DNA of 64,000 nucleotides, taken from the NCBI GenBank assembly GCA_026770025.1, contig JAMXDE010000032.1, positions 1-64,000 on the forward strand. Direction: 5' to 3'. Source of the DNA: Craspedostauros australis. Taxonomy: Eukaryota > Bacillariophyta > Bacillariophyceae > Mastogloiales > Achnanthaceae. The notes under the pieces are model-generated. The model was not told the origin of the DNA. It did no database searches and was given only the letters and a program-made list of their open reading frames with translations. The stretch's first letter is position 1; each line of letters begins with the position of its first letter. The position numbers and the translations under genes were made by a program. Of this stretch, positions 10,438 to 21,943 are shown piece after piece.

Positions 10438-13400
10438 TTATCGCGGCAGTACGTGCCCATCACAATTTTCCGTCCCATCATCCAACACAGCCTCACTTTC
10501 TGTGTTGGCCTTCAGTGTGTCAGCATCACACCACATCTGATGATCCAGCTCCTCTTCTTCTCTCTGCAACTCCTCCTCTCTTCGTTCCTCCTGTGTTTCA
10601 GCTGGCGCATCGCGGGTCGCCACAATTGCAGATGCTGTTGCTGTTGCTGTTGTGTTGCCTGTTGGGTTGGTGGTGGTTTCCGTCTTGATGAGGGCAGCCT
10701 CCTTCTTTTCCTTGCGTTGTTTGGCGTTGTACGCTGCAGACAGCGACGCTTTCACGCGCATGGGATTTGCGTGCAGTTGTACGTACCAGTCAGTTTTGGT
10801 CCTGTTGTCGTCCATCAATTGCTCGTGTGCTTCGTGTTCGGACGGTCTGTTTTTCAGGTCCTTCGCGGACGCTTCACTGATGTCCTTCAATTTGTCCGCG
10901 ATGTATTCTGGTAGTTCCGCTGGTTTGCGCGTTGTTTTGCTCGCCCAGCCTGGCACTGCAAGTGGTGGATGTTCTGTTTCTGCAGTCTGGTCTTGTAGCG
11001 CTGTGGTGTGATCGGATGGTAGATGTTGTTGTCCGTCTGCGATGGCTTTGCCGAACGCCAGTGCCTTGCTCTCTGCTGCTGTGCGCCCGAGTTTTCGCGT
11101 CTTGTCCGTCTTCCTGAACGATTCGGACGTTATCGGCAGCTTGTCGGACGTGATTGTTCTGTCCTCGATGACACCCAACTCGTTGATGATCCACCCTTCC
11201 CATTCAGCGCTCTTGACCACGACGTCTTCCGTGATACCAGATGCAGCCACCAACCGCGCCTGGTCATCATCATACTTCACCTCGTGAGTTTGACGTACCT
11301 GTTGTCCAGATGCGCGGAATCGTCGTTTTGGTGCGCCAGGAAGCGTGGTGATGTTGCCTTGGAGGGACGACGCGTTGACCAGTACTGTGGTGGTACCCGC
11401 GATGCTACCAGCTTTCAGTGCTTCGTAGAGTTGGCGGGCGGTCTTGATGTCACGTCCGCTTTGCACGTATTTTCGCAGTACACGGGTGATGAACGCGAAG
11501 TGGGTGTCCAGCATGCTCTTACCGGTTTGGGCCTCCGTGTAGATCCACGCGATGATTTTGGCTGCTTTTGGTGTCGCAAGGTTCTTGTTGAGTACCGATG
11601 TGATGAGCGCGATGTGCTCGTGACTGGCAAAGCAACACGCATTATCGCTCTGTAGGATGATTTCAGTCACGGATGGGTGAATGTCTTTGACCTTTTTTTG
11701 CACAATCTCCAGCAGTCCACCAACTTGAAGTGTGTCTTGTGTTGGTCTTCCACTGACCACAATGTCGATGAACCGATAAGTAAAAATGTCATTGCGACAC
11801 GTGATGACCATCGCCCCAAGCAGTGACATTCCCTTTTTCCCCCAATATTCTTGTTGGGCTTCGCTTTGGCCTGTCGGTAGAATTTTTTGCTTATGGTCGA
11901 GTACCACATAGGCTCTTTCAGGCTTTTCGTTGAGCTGGGATTGATAAAAAGCGATTTGTCCGAATTGAACTTTGGCACGCACTTTGTGAGCCATGTAATT
12001 AATGATTTCATCAGCGAATCCCGGCGCTGCCGCAAGCATTGATTGCAATTCGTCCTTGTGTTCTGCGAGTTCGTTGTCCTTAAGCATTTCGACGAATGGG
12101 ACAAAACGATCATTCACAAATCGCATTGCTGCGCCACAACGGTTGCATACTTTACGCGGTTGTTCGTTTGTTGTGACCACAGGAATGTCATTTGTGATGA
12201 TTGGAATGTTGTTTGTGATGGTGGTGTTCTTCTTGCGCTTGTGCTTGTTGGTGCGTGGCTTGCGTTGATTGGTTGATGTGGTTGTTGCCTTCTTCTTCTC
12301 CTTTCCTGTGATGAGTGCGAACGCAGCCGAATGCATGGGGTCGTCACACTCATGCTGCATGTGTGACGCGGTGAATTCCCATTTGACGAACACAACAAGC
12401 AGTTCGAGCGCATGCGAGAGGGACTCTGCTGTGCGCACATGTGGTGAGATGACGTCATCTGGCTCATTGTTGTCATGGTGGGTCTTGTCATTGGCATCGT
12501 TTTTCTCCTCGCCCCCCACTTCATACTTAGCCTTCAGCAGGTCGACTAGGCGCGAAATTGCCTGTTTCAGTTTCTCCGTGGCCATCCAGAAATAGCTCTC
12601 AAAGGAAGAAAGCCCTGTCTTGATCTTGCTTTTGCGTGTGAGGAGGTTGGTCATTGTAGCGAACGCAGGCCTTCCTACTGGGTTGTTAGTTGTGGACGAG
12701 TACATGCCGAATAATTCTTGGATGGTCGTGCCACCTCGATCGAACACTGGGACATTTTCAAATGCAACTCCACCATACTGTACCGTGTGACTTAACCCTG
12801 CCTTGTATGTTGTTGTTGTCATGAGGAAGGACACCACGCCAGAGAGATTGCAGGCACTCACACGGTACTGAAGAACTCGTAGTGGAATGCTTTCACCGTG
12901 GCTCATCATGTCGTAGTAGCGTCGCAAGGTGTCTGTCTGACTGCGTGTGATCGTGTCGCGTTTGGGAAGCATGCGCGCCTTCTGTTCCTCCGATAGTCCA
13001 TGTGCCTGCTTGCCCAAGATAGCAGTACACAGTGTGTGGGGCGCGGACATGGCCAAGGCAGCTCTCACTGTGACAGACGACGTAGTTTCGCCGAGCAAAC
13101 CCAGGGTGTACAGATTGGGCGCCAACATGATTGGCGGAAGCTCCACATTGCCTCGTACGTATGCAACCACCTGTTCCATTTGACAAGTTGGCACCTCTTC
13201 TTCTGGAAGCAGGACAGTCCAAAGCGCGGACGATACGACATTCCACATCTGTTTCACATAGCTCCAGACGGTTCGATCATGTCTGCCTGCGAGGACGAAC
13301 CCTTTTTTCGGCATGAGCTGCAACAGTTTTGGATCTAGGTTAGATCGAAGCGCTGCCATCACACGAACGATGGCGTCGCGCCTCCAGATTCCCGCCTCTT

Positions 13401-13764
13401 CCAGATCGTACCCGAACTGGCCTCCTCTCCTGTTCCTGCTGGCGCGCGGCCCCTCCTTCTTGTAGTTGTCGTCGTACGTGCTGTCACTGTCGCCAGAGGC
13501 ATCTGCGTAGCCCCCAGCAACAACAGCATTGCAGCGACGAGGGAGCCTCGCTGGTGGGGCAGGCTCGACAGGTGGTGCAACGTCGGCCATAGCAGGCGGG
13601 GGTGGCGCGTTCACGACAACGCTCACCAAAGTCCCATCGCCGACACCTCGTCCCTCCGAACGCACCCTGACATTGGATTCGTCAAAGACGCCTCCGTTGT
13701 TGTCAAGGATGTGGACATACACATGCAGCTCGCGAGCGTGCGCATGCGTACCGTTCGGGACAAG
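10438..13764 (-). CDS. Element A large protein, main part (candidate transposase)
   Basis: Residues 77-1184 of a protein whose first 78 codons lie beyond the copia insertion at 21211-21444; the 6-base target duplication is codons 77-78 and is present on both sides. The frame is open throughout. After a proline-rich N-terminus come a long helical region, a basic linker, a CNRCG cysteine pair (near 12145), and a segment with the layout of an RNase-H-like fold. In that segment an aspartate in VVLDHKQKIL (D699) is followed by YWGKKG, D783 in LQSDNACCF, then E820 and D829 in IYTEAQTGKSMLDTHF. These four acids are candidate catalytic residues. The C-terminus is acidic and helical. I recall similar D...GKRG...SDNA...EAQ-GK proteins of unknown function in animals; a search is needed to confirm. 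Split by copia, it cannot make a full product. Confidence 0.72.
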   Translation of the reverse strand, partial: LVPNGTHAHARELHVYVHILDNNGGVFDESNVRVRSEGRGVGDGTLVSVVVNAPPPPAMADVAPPVEPAPPARLPRRCNAVVAGGYADASGDSDSTYDDNYKKEGPRASRNRRGGQFGYDLEEAGIWRRDAIVRVMAALRSNLDPKLLQLMPKKGFVLAGRHDRTVWSYVKQMWNVVSSALWTVLLPEEEVPTCQMEQVVAYVRGNVELPPIMLAPNLYTLGLLGETTSSVTVRAALAMSAPHTLCTAILGKQAHGLSEEQKARMLPKRDTITRSQTDTLRRYYDMMSHGESIPLRVLQYRVSACNLSGVVSFLMTTTTYKAGLSHTVQYGGVAFENVPVFDRGGTTIQELFGMYSSTTNNPVGRPAFATMTNLLTRKSKIKTGLSSFESYFWMATEKLKQAISRLVDLLKAKYEVGGEEKNDANDKTHHDNNEPDDVISPHVRTAESLSHALELLVVFVKWEFTASHMQHECDDPMHSAAFALITGKEKKKATTTSTNQRKPRTNKHKRKKNTTITNNIPIITNDIPVVTTNEQPRKVCNRCGAAMRFVNDRFVPFVEMLKDNELAEHKDELQSMLAAAPGFADEIINYMAHKVRAKVQFGQIAFYQSQLNEKPERAYVVLDHKQKILPTGQSEAQQEYWGKKGMSLLGAMVITCRNDIFTYRFIDIVVSGRPTQDTLQVGGLLEIVQKKVKDIHPSVTEIILQSDNACCFASHEHIALITSVLNKNLATPKAAKIIAWIYTEAQTGKSMLDTHFAFITRVLRKYVQSGRDIKTARQLYEALKAGSIAGTTTVLVNASSLQGNITTLPGAPKRRFRASGQQVRQTHEVKYDDDQARLVAASGITEDVVVKSAEWEGWIINELGVIEDRTITSDKLPITSESFRKTDKTRKLGRTAAESKALAFGKAIADGQQHLPSDHTTALQDQTAETEHPPLAVPGWASKTTRKPAELPEYIADKLKDISEASAKDLKNRPSEHEAHEQLMDDNRTKTDWYVQLHANPMRVKASLSAAYNAKQRKEKKEAALIKTETTTNPTGNTTATATASAIVATRDAPAETQEERREEELQREEEELDHQMWCDADTLKANTESEAVLDDGTENCDGHVLPR

Positions 13765-14519
13765 TGTTGGAAATCCGGGGTTAGGTAGTAGATTAATCTC
13801 TTATCAATCTGTACCAATTTAGAACTGTGAGAACAAACTCCTTGACTCTCCAATTCCAGTTCAGCAGCAAGTGTAATCTGTAGCAGTTCACCATGATCAT
13901 GCACTTGTTCATGGTTGCTTTCATCTGCTTCATCAGCTTGCTCTCATGCTCTCTTCTGCAGGTTCATCATGCATCATCGTGGTGATTTGCATCTTCTACA
14001 TTCGAGCAGCATCTCTCATAGACGCACAGGTACCTTCAGCATGGGTCTCAGTCTGATCGATCCCACTTGACCTTCGGTTCCTCAGTGTTCCACCTGCGCC
14101 ATCATCACATACTCACCGGTCATGTTCAATGCATGTCGCGTCGTCATTCGTGCTCTTGAGCGGATAGGAGCATCGCCTCCGTTTCGCTTTCTCAGAGAAG
14201 CGATCCCTTGTCCGTCGATGCGCGTCGACATGTCTGATACATATCGACAGTTTCGCCCATAGTCTTGGCTCATGTGCGATTACATCCCTAGAGGTCGATC
14301 CATAGGTTCGCCCTCATTACAGCGGTGGTACATGGATAGGCTCCATGGTGGGACATGACTGATGTTGATGTCATTCATGAACAGAGGGTTGATGGGGGAC
14401 AGGCTGCAAGGTGGTCCGAGTGTTACCAACAAAGTTGACCTCGTCGAGTTGTGAAGATATTATTGGGAGGTGCGGCAATCATGGGTATCTTGGTAAAAGT
14501 GTACCCCCGATTCCTGACA
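13765..14519 (-). repeat. Copia 3' LTR
   Basis: Read on the minus strand it starts TGTCAGGAATCGGGGG and ends in CCAACA. Differs from the 5' LTR at 13800 (C versus G) and in CACCGGTC versus CACTGGTC near 14117. Confidence 0.95.
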
Positions 14520-14531
14520 CCCTTCCATTGT
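14520..14531 (-). other. Polypurine tract of the copia element
   Basis: On the minus strand AATGGAAGGGTG directly precedes the TGTCAGG start of the 3' LTR, the expected position of the primer for plus-strand DNA synthesis. Confidence 0.65.
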
Positions 14532-14604
14532 CGCATTGACAATATATCGTTCTTGACTCTGCTCTCTCTTACCCTTCATCACCACCGTCCCACTCTCCGT
14601 TCCG

Positions 14605-17600
14605 TTAGTCCAATGCTGACCTTGGCTGGATGATATCGCCCTTGTGTCTGTCGTAGATCTCCTTCTTCGTGTTCTTGGTGAACCCGTCTGCGATGTTGTC
14701 CTCTGAACGTACGAACCGGGCTCTAGCCTCTCTGTTCGCAATCAGTTCTCGAATGAAGTGATGTCGTATGTCGATGTGTCTGGTTCGGGCGGATGTGGAT
14801 GGGTTGGAAGCGATGAAGATTGCTCCCACGTTGTCAACCATCACGTCTGCTGGTCTGTGTATCTCCAGCCCGATGTCTCTCATCAGTTGGGTGAGGAAGC
14901 GGATCTCCTTTCCGGCCTCCGATAGTGCAACGTACTCTGCTTCCGTTGAGCTCAGTGTCACGCTGCGTTGTGCCTTCGATCTCCAGATGATTGGCACTCC
15001 TTGTAGTAGCACGATGTGTCCTCCTACGCTGATGCGGTTGTCCTTGTCGCCAGCGAACTCGCTGTCGGTGTATACAACAATCTTCCATGCATCGTTCTCC
15101 AATGGATCCGGCTTCACCCTCAGTCCATATTCCCTCGTGTCCGACACGAACTTCATGACCCTTAGCATTTCCTTGTATGCTACGGCTGTCGGTCCATCCA
15201 ACACCTTGGTCAGTTCACGTACCGCGTTGGCGATGTCGGGCCGGGAGTGTTTTACCAAGTATAGCAGCATACCTACTCCACTTCGGTACCTGCTGTGCCG
15301 TTCCTTGTCCACCTTGGGCGAGTCACTGTCCCTTTGGATGCCTTGCCCTGGTGTCCCTGGTGTACCGTACCGCTGTAGCTTCATCACGTCGTCCTTGAAT
15401 GTCTCGGTGATGTTCTTGATGATGTGCGGTTGGTTCACCCAGCAGTTCGTATGATCGTGGTTGAATATGATCTTGCAACTGAGATAGTCTTCGAGATCCT
15501 CTTCCACCTTGATTCCGAACCGCTCTGCCTTGATATCCCTCACTAGCTTCTTCAGTTCCTGTTCCTCTCCGATGCACAAGCAATCGTCAACGTAGGTTCC
15601 GATCAGAAGTAGGCTCCCTTCCTGATTCCGAATCAGAAGGCATGGATCCACAGCGCTCTGTCTAAACCCCAATTTGAGTAGGATGTCGACCAGCTTCTTG
15701 TTCCATTGTCTGGCACTCTGCACGAGTCCATAAATCGTCTTCTTGAGTAGCAGGCATTCGTCGGCTTCATGCTTCATACCCTTGGGGCATCGCATGTAGA
15801 TCTCCTCCTCGAGCTCTCCATGTAAGAATGCTGTCTCAAAGTCGATAATGATGCTGTCCAAGTGTAACAACATCTTCATTGTGAGCATAACGCGGTAGGT
15901 TGCGTCGTGTATCACTGGTGCGTGGTGTGCTGAGAAGTCAACTCCTGCAATCTGCGAGTATCTGCATGCGACGAGTCTTGCACGGAACACACCGTTCCTC
16001 TTCTCCTTGAACACCCATTTGGTCTTCACGCATCGCTGATCCTTCGGCATTTGGTTCATCTTGATCTTCTCCCATACTCCTCTTCTGGTCATATCGTTGA
16101 ACTCCTTGTTGATGGCCTCCCGCCATTTCGTTCTCTTCTCAGGATCTGCATGATCCCAGCACTCCTCGAATGTGGTTGGGTCTAGCATCATTGCGACATT
16201 AGCTTGTTCGTACCCCTCTTCGAGTGGTCGTTGGTCCAATCCTTGGCTCGCTGTGATGAAGTCGTCGAGTCTCATCTTACCGTGAGTAGTGTCTATCATC
16301 ATACCTGCGACATCTCTGTTGAATGTTGACCAATTTGTGTGGAAATCCTGTCCTGATGTTGCCAATGGTGTGGTAGTCGTTGTTGGAGTAGTCTCGTTCT
16401 CTCCTTCATCTGATTCTGACTCTCCACTGGATCCTAGGTCTCGTTCCTCCATTGGAATGGGTGAATTGTTGAACCCCGCGAGAGCCTTCAGCATCCTTGG
16501 CATTCCTCTAACAGGTGTTGCGACTGGGACCTCGTCTTGATCGTGTGGTCTCTTCTCGTTGTCCCTTCCGGATTCACCGTCGTTATCATCGTACGAATCG
16601 TCATCCCCTTGGGTGGGGAGCAAGTCATCTTGCCCTTGAGCAGCGTCTTCTGTATCTACATCAATTCCGGCTCCTCTGCTCTGATCTGCGTCGTCGGTCT
16701 CCATTCCCTTGATGGTGTCCTCACGTCGCTCCCAAGTTACTCTATTGTTCGGGGAAAGTATCTCCGATGTAGAGTCGTCATCTTCCAGGTCCATTAGTAC
16801 TGACCTGTTGGCGTTCGTAATACCCTTGAACTGCCCATATGACTGGTTCATCCATGTCACGTCTCTTGTGATTAGGATTCTCGTTGTAGCTAGATTCATC
16901 ATCCGGTACACACCACTAGCATGCGATTGGCCGTATCCGACGAACATAGCCGGTTTGGATCTGCTGTCCAGCTTCGCCTTGATTGTTCGTCCTCCGATGT
17001 GGACCATACCTATTTCCCCGAATGTACGCAGTCCATCTACGTAGGTGGGGATCTGTTCGTTGAACAGGATACACGCTGGTTCTCTTGTCTTTGTTCCGAT
17101 GATGTTCTCCAATTGCGTGGCTGTGCGAGCTGCTTCTGCCCACAGCTTACTTCGAGAGCTCTTCGGTAGATGCGTCTGATTCAGCATAGCTCTCACCTTT
17201 CCGTATAGTACAGCGAATTTTCGCTCCACGCGACCATTTTGTTGGGGAGTGGCCGCGGCGGTGTACTCGAAAGTCGGTCCGAATCCAGCGTTAAGTAGTT
17301 GCTTCTCCGTGGAGTAATTTTCTCCCGCGTTGTCACATCCCACATTTTTCACGCTCACTTCCTGATTCGCCCGAAGCCACCGTAATAACCCCACCATCTT
17401 GGATCCGACGTCACTCTTTTCTTTCACAAAGAAACTCCAGCAGTAATCGCTGTAGTCATCGATAACCAGAAGCCAGTATTTGCCTTGGCCGAAACTGTAC
17501 GTCTGAACACTCGATGTGTCCATGAACAGTCGCTCTCCGACTTTCTTTGCTCTTGGCTGTAGAGTTTTCGTCAATCCTCTTTGTCGCGATTTGCCGATCG

Positions 17601-20373
17601 CGCAATCCACACAAGCGTTCAGCTTCCCTGTGACATTTCATCCGTATCGTCCCGCAGTGCGAGAGATGGTGTAAGTGTCAACATGGCCTAACATTTTATG
17701 GATTTTGTTGATGTCGATCGGTTTCTTCGTCGACACCCCGACGTTGGCTTGATCGTCGAGTGCAGGAGCGGCTATCATGTTTACGCCACTCACAAATCCG
17801 CTGTGCGTCGCCATGATGCGATCGAAGCGAATGCGTTGTCCCTTCTTCTCCAAGGACATGACCACACCTCGGTTGCTAATATCGAAACCGTTTTCGAGAG
17901 CCTTGTTGATGCTCAAGAGGTTGACCCATAACTCAGGTACGTACTTCACCGACTTGAGGAGGATGATTGCGGTATCGCCATTCTTCTGCATGACCTTCAT
18001 CCGCTTGTCCCCCACCTTGGTTGCCTTGAGGTATCGACCGCTGCCTACCTTGATGGAGTGATTCGCTGTGCGCACGTTGATCATACCCTCGTCGTTGTTC
18101 GTGAGGTGACAGGAGGCGCCGGAATCTCCCAACCAGGTGTTGGCCTCGTGGCGGTCGGGTGCGATGATCGACTTACGCGTATCGACGTCGTCCAAGTCGC
18201 CGATCACCATTGCCATTTCGTGGCCGTTGGCATCGCTGTACAGCGGTAGCTCGCAGTGAGTGCGATAATCACGGACGCCATTGATGCTCGGATGGTGCAT
18301 CCACATCAGCTGCTCCGATGCGGTGCTGCTCATCGCTCCGATCAGCGCCTGTTGAATTGGCTGAAGGCGAACGTTCTCCAGCATTCCGTTCATCCGGTAT
18401 GCATTCACGCAGATGTCGAGCGCGCCTCGCACTCCGATTTGGTGCATCAAGTAGTACAAGGAGCGTGGCTCCACCCCCGTCAGTCTGAGGGTTGCAATGT
18501 CATGTACTGCGTCGATGCAGATGAGGGAGAGTTCGGACCGGACGTCGTTTGGTGAAAGGACGTTGCTCAACGAGCATCGGGCGGTCACGAATAATAATCC
18601 GCTCGTTTCATCTAGCACCTCTCTGCGCACCATCCTTTCGCCTTCGTTTCTAGGCACGGCACCTCTTGGCTCGTTGGCGAGCTGGATGAAGAAGGGTATG
18701 TTCGGGCAGTCCACGCACCATGCGTAGAGGGGCCCGCGCTTGAGGCACAACGGACACCATCCGTTGTTCATGTCGCGACGCGATGATTGCTCGATCATGT
18801 CGTCGAGTGCGCTTGGACGGGATGGGAGACTATAGACCGGTTCGTTGATGGCGCGGTCGATGTTGTCGTTGTCGACTCCTGTCATCGCCATCTCCGTTAC
18901 GTCTGCGTCCTCTTCATCTGTCGTTCCCTCGTGGTACTCTGTGACCACTTCGTCGGGATCCTCGGCTTCTGCGTCGGATGAAAAGAGCTCGTCTTTGATC
19001 ATCTCCTCGTCGTTGATAGGGGGCCCGTAGTAACCGTACTCTCGTGGAGAGTGCTTGGCCATATCTTCGGAAGTCCATGCTCTTTCTGCGTTGGATGTTC
19101 CGCTCTCGAAGCTGGCGGTTCCGTCGACGTCGATCGTGACGAACGCCATGTCATCCATCATCACGTCGTCATCGTGTGAAAACACACGGTCCTGTGTTGT
19201 CACATTTCTGTCTTGGTTTGCGAATTTGGTGATTTTGTTGAGTTTTTCGATGATCACATTTTCTTCTTCGATCGCGTCTTCGTTGATGAACACACACATC
19301 ATATCGTCTGATGCGGTGAGTGCGACGTCGTCGACTCCATCCATTCCGTCGGTAGCGACGTTGGCGGAGTCCGCCTCCTTCATGGCGGCCCTGAGCTTGA
19401 AGCACTGCACAATCTTGTGCCCCTTCTTGCCGCAGTAGTTGCATTCCCCGTTGAATTTGGGTTTGCCTCCGCCGTTGCCTTGGCCCTTCGACTTGTTCTT
19501 GCCGTTGCCCTTCTTGGCTGCGGAGCGACAATCCGCCTTCTTGTGGCCGTAGGCGCCACAGTTGCGACAGTTGCCCTTGAAGCTCCCCATGGCTGCGAGT
19601 GCCATCTCCTCCTTACTGTTGTTGCCGCCTCGGTTGGAGTTGCCTCCCTTGATGTTGCGGCCGTCGTAGGTGGCGCTCATGGTCTCGCGGATGTCTTCGA
19701 TAGTCATGGTCTCTTCCTTTCCGAGGAATCTGAGTTCTATGATCTTCACATCCATTTCGTACTCTTTGCCAAGGGCGTTGAGCACGAGCATGTGGTACTG
19801 CTGCATATCCATGTTGATACCAGCGTTACCGAGGCGATTGCGCAGCACTTCCATTTCGGTGAGGAACGTGTCTGGATTCTCGCCCTTCTTCAATCGCATC
19901 CCGTTGAGTTGAGCTAACAACTTTGCCTTCATAGGCGCGGTTCGTTGCTCGTAGATGCGCTCAAGAGCCTTCCACGCCTTGCGCGGGTCTCCACTCTCAG
20001 TGAGACTGCCCTTAGTCCCCACCACAGCCATGAAGGCGACATCGCCTTCCGTAGTTTCGTGGTTGATAGCCACGGTCAGTTCTTCGAACGCGTACTTAGC
20101 CAGCATCTTCTTGTATTCTGCCTTTTCCGCACGGGTCAGGGAGGATACTTTCTTAGGTTCACTCGCGCCTTCCTCCGTTTTTGGAACGGGAGCCAAAGGG
20201 TCTGAGCTGAACGGTGCTGGCTTCACCACTACGTCATCGAAGTCCATGAGGTAAAAATCCTCGAGCCCCTTGCGCGTGGCGCGGGTGATGAACTTGATAC
20301 TCCAGCCTTTCCAACTGGAACGCTTGCTGTCGAAGACGACAACGCGATCAGACTTGAAGAGGTGGGAGCTCAT
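14605..20373 (-). pseudogene. Copia Gag-Pol polyprotein with one in-frame TGA
   Basis: One reading frame from ATG 20373 to the stop at 14605, interrupted only by TGA at 17638-17640 (1,921 sense codons). In order: Gag; two CCHC zinc knuckles (CRNCGAYGHKKADC and CNYCGKKGHKIVQC, about 19,390-19,580); protease with DSGAS; a gag-pre-integrase segment starting HKMLGH; DDE integrase (LVIDDYSDY, CDNAGENY, TPQQNGRVERK); reverse transcriptase with YVDD; RNase H with TDSEFAGD and STEAEY; and the closing HIDIRHHF and NIADGFTK motifs. The TGA falls inside the gag-pre-integrase domain, between GRYG and NVTGKLNAC, rather than at a domain boundary. A CGA to TGA change is the simplest explanation, so full Pol would need readthrough. 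Confidence 0.95.
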
Positions 20374-20431
20374 GGTCGAAGTAGTGGTGGTGATGTTCGT
20401 TGCTGTGTTGGTGGGTGATGGAAACGTTGGA

Positions 20432-20455
20432 TTTCAATCGTAACGTTTCGAAACG
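20432..20455 (-). other. Primer-binding-site region of the copia element, tRNA not identified
   Basis: The bases following the 5' LTR on the minus strand read CGTTTCGAAACGTTACG. They lack the TGG start expected for priming from a tRNA 3' end, so the primer may be an internal tRNA piece or the site may be altered. Confidence 0.3.
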
Positions 20456-21210
20456 TGTTGGAAATCCGGGGTTAGGTAGTAGATTAATCTGTTATCAATC
20501 TGTACCAATTTAGAACTGTGAGAACAAACTCCTTGACTCTCCAATTCCAGTTCAGCAGCAAGTGTAATCTGTAGCAGTTCACCATGATCATGCACTTGTT
20601 CATGGTTGCTTTCATCTGCTTCATCAGCTTGCTCTCATGCTCTCTTCTGCAGGTTCATCATGCATCATCGTGGTGATTTGCATCTTCTACATTCGAGCAG
20701 CATCTCTCATAGACGCACAGGTACCTTCAGCATGGGTCTCAGTCTGATCGATCCCACTTGACCTTCGGTTCCTCAGTGTTCCACCTGCGCCATCATCACA
20801 TACTCACTGGTCATGTTCAATGCATGTCGCGTCGTCATTCGTGCTCTTGAGCGGATAGGAGCATCGCCTCCGTTTCGCTTTCTCAGAGAAGCGATCCCTT
20901 GTCCGTCGATGCGCGTCGACATGTCTGATACATATCGACAGTTTCGCCCATAGTCTTGGCTCATGTGCGATTACATCCCTAGAGGTCGATCCATAGGTTC
21001 GCCCTCATTACAGCGGTGGTACATGGATAGGCTCCATGGTGGGACATGACTGATGTTGATGTCATTCATGAACAGAGGGTTGATGGGGGACAGGCTGCAA
21101 GGTGGTCCGAGTGTTACCAACAAAGTTGACCTCGTCGAGTTGTGAAGATATTATTGGGAGGTGCGGCAATCATGGGTATCTTGGTAAAAGTGTACCCCCG
21201 ATTCCTGACA
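20456..21210 (-). repeat. Copia 5' LTR
   Basis: 755 bp, the same length as 13765-14519 and differing at two positions. Followed on the + strand by GACAAG, the second copy of the target duplication. Confidence 0.95.
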
Positions 21211-21444
21211 GACAAGGTTGCCATCCGCTGCAAGTATTGGCTTCACATCGATCACTTGCGTGATGGTGCTCGGCTTCCCCAATGCAGCGGATGGCTTGTC
21301 AGGCAACAGTTGCTCGACAGTAGGCAGCAAGTCCCCCTTCGAATCGAAAGGAGGAGCAGATGCAAGGCGAGCAGAACGGGGTTTCTTACTGGGGGAGGGG
21401 TTAGCATCCTTGGAGAGGGCCTTGGTGGTGGTGGAGAGAGGCAT
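21211..21444 (-). CDS. Element A large protein, N-terminal 78 codons
   Basis: Begins at an ATG (21444) in a favourable CACCATGC context and runs in frame to the copia target duplication, whose six bases CTTGTC encode L77-V78. The same six bases precede the continuation on the other side of the copia element at 13764, and the frame resumes without shift. The segment has a serine/proline/lysine-rich beginning followed by KGDLLPTVEQLLPDK. The frame is open upstream of this ATG too, but that stretch is a low-complexity valine run and an unlikely N-terminus. Confidence 0.7.
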
Positions 21445-21943
21445 GGTGGAGTTGTTGGTGGAGAGTAGTGCTGTTTGCTCGTTGGATGTGATGAACTGCA
21501 GAGGTTGAGACGAAGTGAGGAAGGAGAGCATACGATGAAAGGCCAACCACCTGGTGACAACAACAACAACAACAACAGCAACCACTACTACTACTACTAC
21601 TAGTGTGACAAGAACGGGCATGGAGCGAAAGGGCGAGTGTGCAGGGCATTGGCGAGGAAAGTTGTGAATGGAGCCAAAGTGTGGCGCGATTTTGCGAAAT
21701 GATGGAGATGATGTGTTTTGTGTGATGTGTTTTGTGTCATGTGTTTTGTGCCGAGCAGAATGTGGAATCAGGTGCCACATGCTAACGTGTAATTAACGCG
21801 TACCAAACGACTGACACCTTCGGAAGCAAGTCCGTGACTGATCACCTCACGATAAATACATGAGAACAGCATAGAACCTTCTGCCAACAACAACGGGTTT
21901 TGTGCTGTTGGACCCACGTGACTGCTATGCACACATAGATCAC
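21445..21943 (-). other. Element A upstream region
   Basis: About 500 bp between the element A gene start and its right terminal repeat, the likely promoter and 5' leader. It holds adjoining (ACA)n and (CTA)n short repeats at about 21,563-21,602 and a GTGTTTTGTGT-rich patch near 21,713-21,752. No gene is seen on either strand. Confidence 0.45.

Larger units (their letters stand above)
13765..21210 (-). mobile_element. Ty1/copia LTR retrotransposon inserted in element A
   Basis: A complete 7,446-bp element on the minus strand. It has two 755-bp LTRs with TG...CA ends, a 6-bp target duplication GACAAG (13759-13764 and 21211-21216), a Gag-Pol frame in the order Gag, protease, integrase, reverse transcriptase, RNase H (the copia order), and a purine-rich tract before the 3' LTR. 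A 5-bp duplication with an LTR one base longer is also possible. The LTRs differ at two positions I could find, so insertion is recent. It interrupts the element A gene exactly between codons, leaving that frame open on both sides. Confidence 0.96.

Noticed and set aside
14768-15454. 228-codon plus-strand frame inside the copia element
   Set aside because: Antisense to the RNase H and RT region; no independent resemblance.
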